From Succinivibrionaceae bacterium UBA3769 (GTDB lineage: Bacteria; Pseudomonadota; Gammaproteobacteria; Enterobacterales; Succinivibrionaceae): DNA of 18,671 nucleotides. The stretch lies in the NCBI GenBank assembly GCA_002372325.1, contig DFFT01000091.1, positions 1-18,671 of the forward strand, given 5' to 3'. The position numbers were made by a program, and so were the translations under genes. Position 1 is the stretch's first letter; each line of letters starts with the position of its first letter. Positions 14,355-18,671 of the stretch are shown here, piece by piece. The notes below the pieces were generated by a model that did not search any database, was not told where the DNA came from, and was given only the letters and a program-made list of their open reading frames with translations.

Positions 14355-17300
14355 ATGATTAACAAATTTACTACGTCAGTTGGCGAACATATCATTGTAA
14401 GAGGCGAAGAGTTTATCGTTCAGAAGACTGAAAAGCTGGGAGAAGACAACTCTTTCAAAATCACCGCCATGGGAGTTTCGGAACTGACGCGGGGGCATAC
14501 CTTTATTTTTCGCACGGATTTGGAATCTCCTGATGAAATCAAGAAGCTGGAGCCCAAAAACACAGTATTCGTGGAAGATAATTCCGCCAATGCTAGAAAG
14601 ACCATCGTGTTTCTGGAAAATGCCGTCAGAGGCAGCTATGGCTATTTTGAAGACTATGATCCTGAAAATACTGCTGAAAATTCCCCCGAAACTGATTCCG
14701 GCGGCAATGCCCAGGTCTTTGTGGCAGACCGCTGCGCCGCCGATTGTCTTCCCTATCAGTATGAACCCTTCTACAAGATCCTGAAGCTGCCCCGGCCCAG
14801 ATTTCTCATAGCCGATGCGGTGGGTCTGGGCAAGACCGTGGAAATCGGGATTATTCTTGCGGAAATGATTCACCGGGGCCGGGGACAGCGTATTCTGGTC
14901 TGCACCATGAAATCTATCCTTACCCAGTTTCAAGAGGACATCTGGAATCGTTTTGCCATCCCCCTTACCAGACTGGATTCTCTCGGGGTGGAACGGATCC
15001 GGCAGCAGGTACCCATCGGCGCCAATCCCTTCAATTACGTTGATCGGGTCATCATTTCCATCGACACCTTAAAAAACGATGTCAAATTTAAGAACTATCT
15101 TGAGAATACCCATTGGGACATAGTGGTGGTGGATGAGATTCATACCGCAGCTAATGCCACTACCCAGAGAGGCGAACTTGTTAAGCTCCTGTCTGACCAT
15201 TGCGACAGCCTGATCTTTGCCTCAGCCACCCCGCACAACGGCAAACCGGAATCCTTTGCCGGCATTATGAGAATGCTGGAACCCTCCCTGGTGCCTGTGG
15301 GATGGGACTATCAGATTGACAACAAGGATGAAGAGCAGAAGAAGGTCTATCAGGAGCTTTTGGATCTTTGGAGATCGTACTTTGTCAGGAGATCCAAGCA
15401 GGATGTCGGGAAAGAGGCCGGGGAGCAGTTCCGGGAAAGAAAAATCATCCCCTTGGAATTCCGGCTCAACCAGGATGAAATACTGTTTCTTCATCTTCAG
15501 CAGAAGCTTAAATCTCTGGTGCTCAAGGAGTGGAACGATAACGGAAGCGGCAAGGGTCGGGATAGCACCCAGCTTTTCCCGGTAACCCTGTTTAAATCAT
15601 TTCTTTCCTCTCCCGTGGCCGCTTGCGAAACCATTAAAAACCGTCTTAAAAGGCTTAATGAAAAGCTGTCCTCAGGCAGCAATGACGACACTGATCTCAG
15701 ACAGGAGATCCGGGATCTTGAAGATCTGAGAGCCACTTTGGACAGTGAGTCCTCCTTATCCGGCAGAGCAAACGATACCCGCTACCAGCGTTTCCTTGCC
15801 GAGCTGCGCCGCATCGGCTGGAAAGGTGATGCCAAGTCTCCGCGCATCGTGGTGTTTACCGAAAGAGAAGAGACTCTAAAATATCTCAGGGATGCCATTA
15901 TTGCGGATTTCGGACTTGATGATGAGGCGGAGACTGTTTTCGCATCCCCGGCTGCAGATGATGCTGTTACCGGAAAGATTGCAAAAACAAAGGGCCGGGG
16001 CCGTAAAAAAGCAGGCGCGGACAATGATAACAATGCCGCCGCTGTTTACAGTCCGGGGAACAGGAACCGCATTGTTAAGATATTTTCCGGAAAGATGACA
16101 GATACCGAAGCGCAAAGCCTGGTAGAAAACTTCAGTTTGGAAAAGAGTTCCATCCGCATGCTCATCACCACGGATGCCGGAGCGGTGGGCATTAACCTGC
16201 ACTTCTTCTGCCACATCATGTTCAACTATGACATTCCCTGGTCATTGATAACGCTGGATCAACGTAACGGCCGCATTGACCGCTACGGTCAGAAGGAGTC
16301 TCCCGAGATCTACTACCTCATTGCCCGCACTTCTGATGAGAAAATGGACAATGATAGTCTTGCCGCATCACGCCGTAATAACAGGGATGATAACGGGAAG
16401 GACAGCAAGGAGAATAACAGGGAGGGGCTCTCTGTTCCGGAAGATCAGATGACGGATCTCAGAATCATCAGCCGGCTTATCAGTAAGGAGGACGAGGTTC
16501 ATAAAACCCTCCACGGAGAAGCCAGCGCTGTAATGTCCCTCTATGATGCCCGGAAGGAGGAAGAAAGAACCTTTAAGGCCGTGGCTGAAGAGGATGAAGG
16601 CTTTTTGGAGCATCCTGCCGAAAGCGCCGAGGCTCAGGATGACTTTGTTGAGTTCCTGCTGGCCGGAGGCGATGAAGACGAAGGTGCCGACAGAGATGAC
16701 CATGCGTCTTTGACGGATCCTTTAGGACTTTTTGCTGAAGACAAGCCGGCCCGGAAGGCATTACAGAAATCCAGCCGCAGACTGTCATTTTACGACGGGA
16801 AGGGCAGCGAACGGGAAAATACCTTCAGATTCTACAAGGATCTCTTTGAGCAGCTTAACAACTATGCTCCCGATGAAGGAGGCCTTGCGGAAGGGGAAAA
16901 GACGGTCTACGACCAAGAAAAGGTGGTCAGGATCGATATTCAGAAGAGCGAATCCCTGCGAGAATGCGTTACGGATTTCCTCCCCGGAGAATGCGTTCCC
17001 AAAGAAGGTGTTATGAAGTTTTCTTCTGACATTGACGATCTTAAGGATGCCATAACAAGAGCCCGGAACTCCGCTCTTGATGATCATAAGTGGTCAGAGC
17101 TTAATGTTCTTTACGCTCAGCACCCCGTGATGAACTACTACATCTCCCTCTTTGATTCTCTTATCGGCCGGGAAAAGGCTCTGGCGGTTTCCACCCCGGA
17201 AGTTCCGGAGGACGAGGTCTGGTTTTTCTGTCACGGCACGGTGCCCAATGTAACCGGAGCTCCGGTGATAAACGAATTCTATGTGGCCAGATCCCGGTAT

Positions 17301-17792
17301 GTTCAAAAGGAGGAGCCCGAACAGCCTGATGAGCTGGGGGATTTTGCGATTGTGAACGCTTTGGAGCTTTTGAACAAGGAAGAAGGAGCCTTCTTAAGGA
17401 AGCCGTCATTCGAGGCCCGGAACTATGCTGCCGGTGAACTCGCATTTATTCAGGAAAACTTCTTTGAAGCCTACGGATCCATTGAAGTCTGGGAATACTT
17501 CAAAAAGCTTACGGAGCAGGCAGAAAAACAGCTTAAGAAAGCCAAGGATCTGCAGCTAAAGAATCTGGAAAAGTGGAAGATGCTGTCAGATAGCAATATT
17601 GCGGCATCCCGCGGTTTAATTGCCACAAGGAAACTAAAGAGGGAGACTCGCGCCGAGTATGAACGCAGCAAGATAAGCTATGACAGCTTTTACGACCTGA
17701 AAAGCATCGGCGACAGCACAGGCCCGGAAAACATCGCCATCAGAGTGCTGGCGGTTTTCTCGAATATCACCGCTCATTTTGAGCAGGAGTGA
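14355..17792 (+). CDS. SNF2-family helicase (RapA/DrmD-like layout)
   Basis: The product (1145 residues) is a superfamily 2, SNF2-type ATPase expected to translocate on double-stranded DNA. Motifs in order are: motif I GLGKT (157-161) within ADAVGLGKTVEIG, motif II DEIH (260-263), motif III SATPHNG (290-296), RIVVFTE near 496, TTDAGAVGINLHF near 604, and motif VI QRNGRIDRYGQ (636-646). A Lys/Arg-rich, Asn/Asp/Ala-rich insert (about 530-575, containing KGRGRKK) interrupts the second RecA-like lobe. After 650 come charged spacer sequence, an acidic patch (about 765-785), and a 350-residue unknown C-terminal region ending in long charged helices. Size and motifs resemble RapA/HepA and the DISARM helicase DrmD, but DrmA, DrmB and a partner methylase are absent. 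Composition is background (33/60 GC in 14821-14880), unlike the AT-rich region just upstream. The Shine-Dalgarno is weak. Confidence 0.88.
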   Translation: MINKFTTSVGEHIIVRGEEFIVQKTEKLGEDNSFKITAMGVSELTRGHTFIFRTDLESPDEIKKLEPKNTVFVEDNSANARKTIVFLENAVRGSYGYFEDYDPENTAENSPETDSGGNAQVFVADRCAADCLPYQYEPFYKILKLPRPRFLIADAVGLGKTVEIGIILAEMIHRGRGQRILVCTMKSILTQFQEDIWNRFAIPLTRLDSLGVERIRQQVPIGANPFNYVDRVIISIDTLKNDVKFKNYLENTHWDIVVVDEIHTAANATTQRGELVKLLSDHCDSLIFASATPHNGKPESFAGIMRMLEPSLVPVGWDYQIDNKDEEQKKVYQELLDLWRSYFVRRSKQDVGKEAGEQFRERKIIPLEFRLNQDEILFLHLQQKLKSLVLKEWNDNGSGKGRDSTQLFPVTLFKSFLSSPVAACETIKNRLKRLNEKLSSGSNDDTDLRQEIRDLEDLRATLDSESSLSGRANDTRYQRFLAELRRIGWKGDAKSPRIVVFTEREETLKYLRDAIIADFGLDDEAETVFASPAADDAVTGKIAKTKGRGRKKAGADNDNNAAAVYSPGNRNRIVKIFSGKMTDTEAQSLVENFSLEKSSIRMLITTDAGAVGINLHFFCHIMFNYDIPWSLITLDQRNGRIDRYGQKESPEIYYLIARTSDEKMDNDSLAASRRNNRDDNGKDSKENNREGLSVPEDQMTDLRIISRLISKEDEVHKTLHGEASAVMSLYDARKEEERTFKAVAEEDEGFLEHPAESAEAQDDFVEFLLAGGDEDEGADRDDHASLTDPLGLFAEDKPARKALQKSSRRLSFYDGKGSERENTFRFYKDLFEQLNNYAPDEGGLAEGEKTVYDQEKVVRIDIQKSESLRECVTDFLPGECVPKEGVMKFSSDIDDLKDAITRARNSALDDHKWSELNVLYAQHPVMNYYISLFDSLIGREKALAVSTPEVPEDEVWFFCHGTVPNVTGAPVINEFYVARSRYVQKEEPEQPDELGDFAIVNALELLNKEEGAFLRKPSFEARNYAAGELAFIQENFFEAYGSIEVWEYFKKLTEQAEKQLKKAKDLQLKNLEKWKMLSDSNIAASRGLIATRKLKRETRAEYERSKISYDSFYDLKSIGDSTGPENIAIRVLAVFSNITAHFEQE

Positions 17793-17918
17793 TGAGAAGA
17801 ATTTTGGGGGGCAAGCTTAGCAGGCATTTCGGGAAAGGAATGTTTTCAGGGAGTGCGCGTAATAACGTAACGGCAGAGGAACGGTATAACGGCAAAATGC
17901 AAAGCTGACCGCCTCCAT

Positions 17919-17953
17919 CCCGGATCTCCCCGATACACTGCCCGCGATCCGGG
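17919..17953. repeat. 8-bp inverted repeat downstream of the helicase
   Basis: CCCGGATC (17919-17926) and GATCCGGG (17946-17953) are exact inverted arms with a 19-base spacer, 127 bases after the helicase stop. A terminator-like hairpin without a T-run, or a protein site, are both possible. Confidence 0.4.
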
Positions 17954-18058
17954 GGGACTGTCCTGCCGTGGGTGATAAGGCCCGCAAATCCTGATATTCC
18001 CCAAAGAATCCCCCCTGAACTCCAAGCCCTTTGGTGTAAGGGGCTGACTTCGTTATGT

Positions 18059-18090
18059 AAAAATTGCAGGGAAGAAAAATTGCAGGGAAG
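18059..18090. repeat. Perfect 16-bp tandem duplication
   Basis: AAAAATTGCAGGGAAG is present twice head to tail with no mismatch. The pair is flanked by ATGTAA (18055-18060, overlapping the first copy by two bases) and its inverse TTACAT (18091-18096). It is probably a recent slippage event or a tandem protein-binding site. Confidence 0.75.
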
Positions 18091-18303
18091 TTACATCTAA
18101 TGGGGGGGTAAAATCGATTTTAAAGAAACGAATGAAAAAAAATTCTGAAAGGTTAAGACATATGCAAAATGAGGAATTTGTCTGAAAATATCAGGGAATC
18201 AGCAGCTTGAATTACAGAGAGCGATTTAGTGAAGTGTATATATTTTGGGCGTCTTATTGAAAATTCATGCTTTAATTAATATCAAAAAATAAGATGCTGA
18301 CCG

Positions 18304-18331
18304 TTGACGATTAAAGCGGTTGTGGGATAAT
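18304..18331 (+). promoter_or_regulatory. Sigma70-type promoter for the AAA-ATPase-like gene
   Basis: TTGACG (18304-18309, 5 of 6 to TTGACA) is followed by a 16-base spacer and GATAAT (18326-18331, 5 of 6 to TATAAT). Transcription would begin about 90 bases before the ATG at 18431. Confidence 0.55.
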
Positions 18332-18430
18332 GGCAATGACAGAGCCTTTCTGCGCTTCAATCACTTCGTGAACAGATGATCAGGGAAAGGCCTTTTCAGA
18401 GGTGATGGCCGGATTCGAAGGTGTAACAGA

Positions 18431-18671
18431 ATGCTAAAATCTATAGGAATCGGAGCGGAATTATTTCATAAGCTTATTGAAAATGACTGCTATTACATTG
18501 ACAAGACTCCTTTTATCAGAACCGTGTTTGAAGAAAACAAATCGGATGTAATGCTTATCACCAGACCGAGACGTTTCGGTAAAACGCTAACCATGTCCAC
18601 CTTCTATGACTTTCTGTCTCTGAGTATCGAAAATCCCGGTGATGTGTCACTTCAGGAAAAATGGTTCAAAG
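18431..18671 (+). CDS. AAA-ATPase-like / PD-(D/E)XK nuclease family protein, 3' end beyond window
   Basis: Eighty residues of the N-terminus are present and the frame is open to the window edge. The sequence has the hallmarks of the AAA-ATPase-like family (PF09820) that usually carries a C-terminal PD-(D/E)XK nuclease domain (DUF1703): a short start, YYIDKTPFIRTVFEE, then a Walker A of the form RPRRFGKT with LTMSTFYDF after it. Full proteins are usually 500-600 residues and occur in many copies in gut anaerobes; their biological role is not settled, although mobile-element or defence links have been suggested. The ATG is preceded by AAGG nine bases upstream and by a good promoter. The nuclease half cannot be seen here. 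Confidence 0.85.
   Translation, partial: MLKSIGIGAELFHKLIENDCYYIDKTPFIRTVFEENKSDVMLITRPRRFGKTLTMSTFYDFLSLSIENPGDVSLQEKWFK

Larger units (their letters stand above)
17793..18430. other. Noncoding region after the helicase
   Basis: No gene is evident in these 638 bases. The left third is GC-rich with potential hairpins: the 8-bp repeat at 17919-17953, and AGCCCTT/AAGGGGCT with a bulge at about 18025-18047. The right half is AT-rich and carries a tandem duplication and the promoter for the next gene. Neither hairpin is followed by a T-run, so where helicase transcription ends is unclear. Confidence 0.5.

Noticed and set aside
14355..17792. DISARM assignment (helicase as DrmD)
   Set aside because: The helicase layout is compatible, but no DrmA, DrmB or DrmC genes, nor an associated intact methylase, are in the window.

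Overview
The window reads as an accessory region of a gut or rumen Gram-negative bacterium. A gammaproteobacterium of the Succinivibrionaceae type is my best guess, inferred from the style of the signalling proteins and the AAA-ATPase/nuclease family gene at the right edge; there is no rRNA or housekeeping marker, so this is weak. Background composition is near 50% GC, with one AT-rich island at about 12.4-14.35 kb.

Left part (1-5.5 kb): a minus-strand pair of unknown genes (637-2596) overlaps by 8 bp. Their products look like tandem paralogs, since key residues align at the same positions. A 739-bp noncoding stretch with a striking repeated palindrome, probably an operator, separates them from three plus-strand genes: two unknown proteins and a coiled-coil protein ending in a Cro/phage-repressor-like helix-turn-helix. 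A 116-bp segment bounded by 22-bp imperfect inverted repeats lies at 210-325.

Middle part (5.6-11.2 kb): a D12-class DNA adenine methyltransferase is broken by two apparent single-base losses, each inside a six-base homopolymer, and is closed by a good intrinsic terminator. Then come an exported protein of unknown function, a 916-residue membrane diguanylate cyclase (dCACHE-PAS-GGDEF-REC-degenerate GGDEF) with a structured leader, and a small cold-shock-domain/zinc-ribbon protein with a C-terminal membrane helix.

Right part (11.5-18.7 kb): a Hanks-type Ser/Thr kinase is followed by a large SNF2-family helicase. The kinase gene is chimeric: its catalytic domain has background composition, while its C-terminal half and the following intergenic region are AT-rich. 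That tail carries a DUF6273-like domain which appears to be interrupted by an insert with membrane helices. The pair (kinase with an exchangeable effector/sensor tail, plus helicase) is the best candidate here for an undescribed system, perhaps phage defence; this function is inference only. The window ends inside an AAA-ATPase-like/PD-(D/E)XK-type gene with a recognisable sigma70-type promoter.

No tRNA, rRNA, CRISPR array or intact insertion sequence was recognised.
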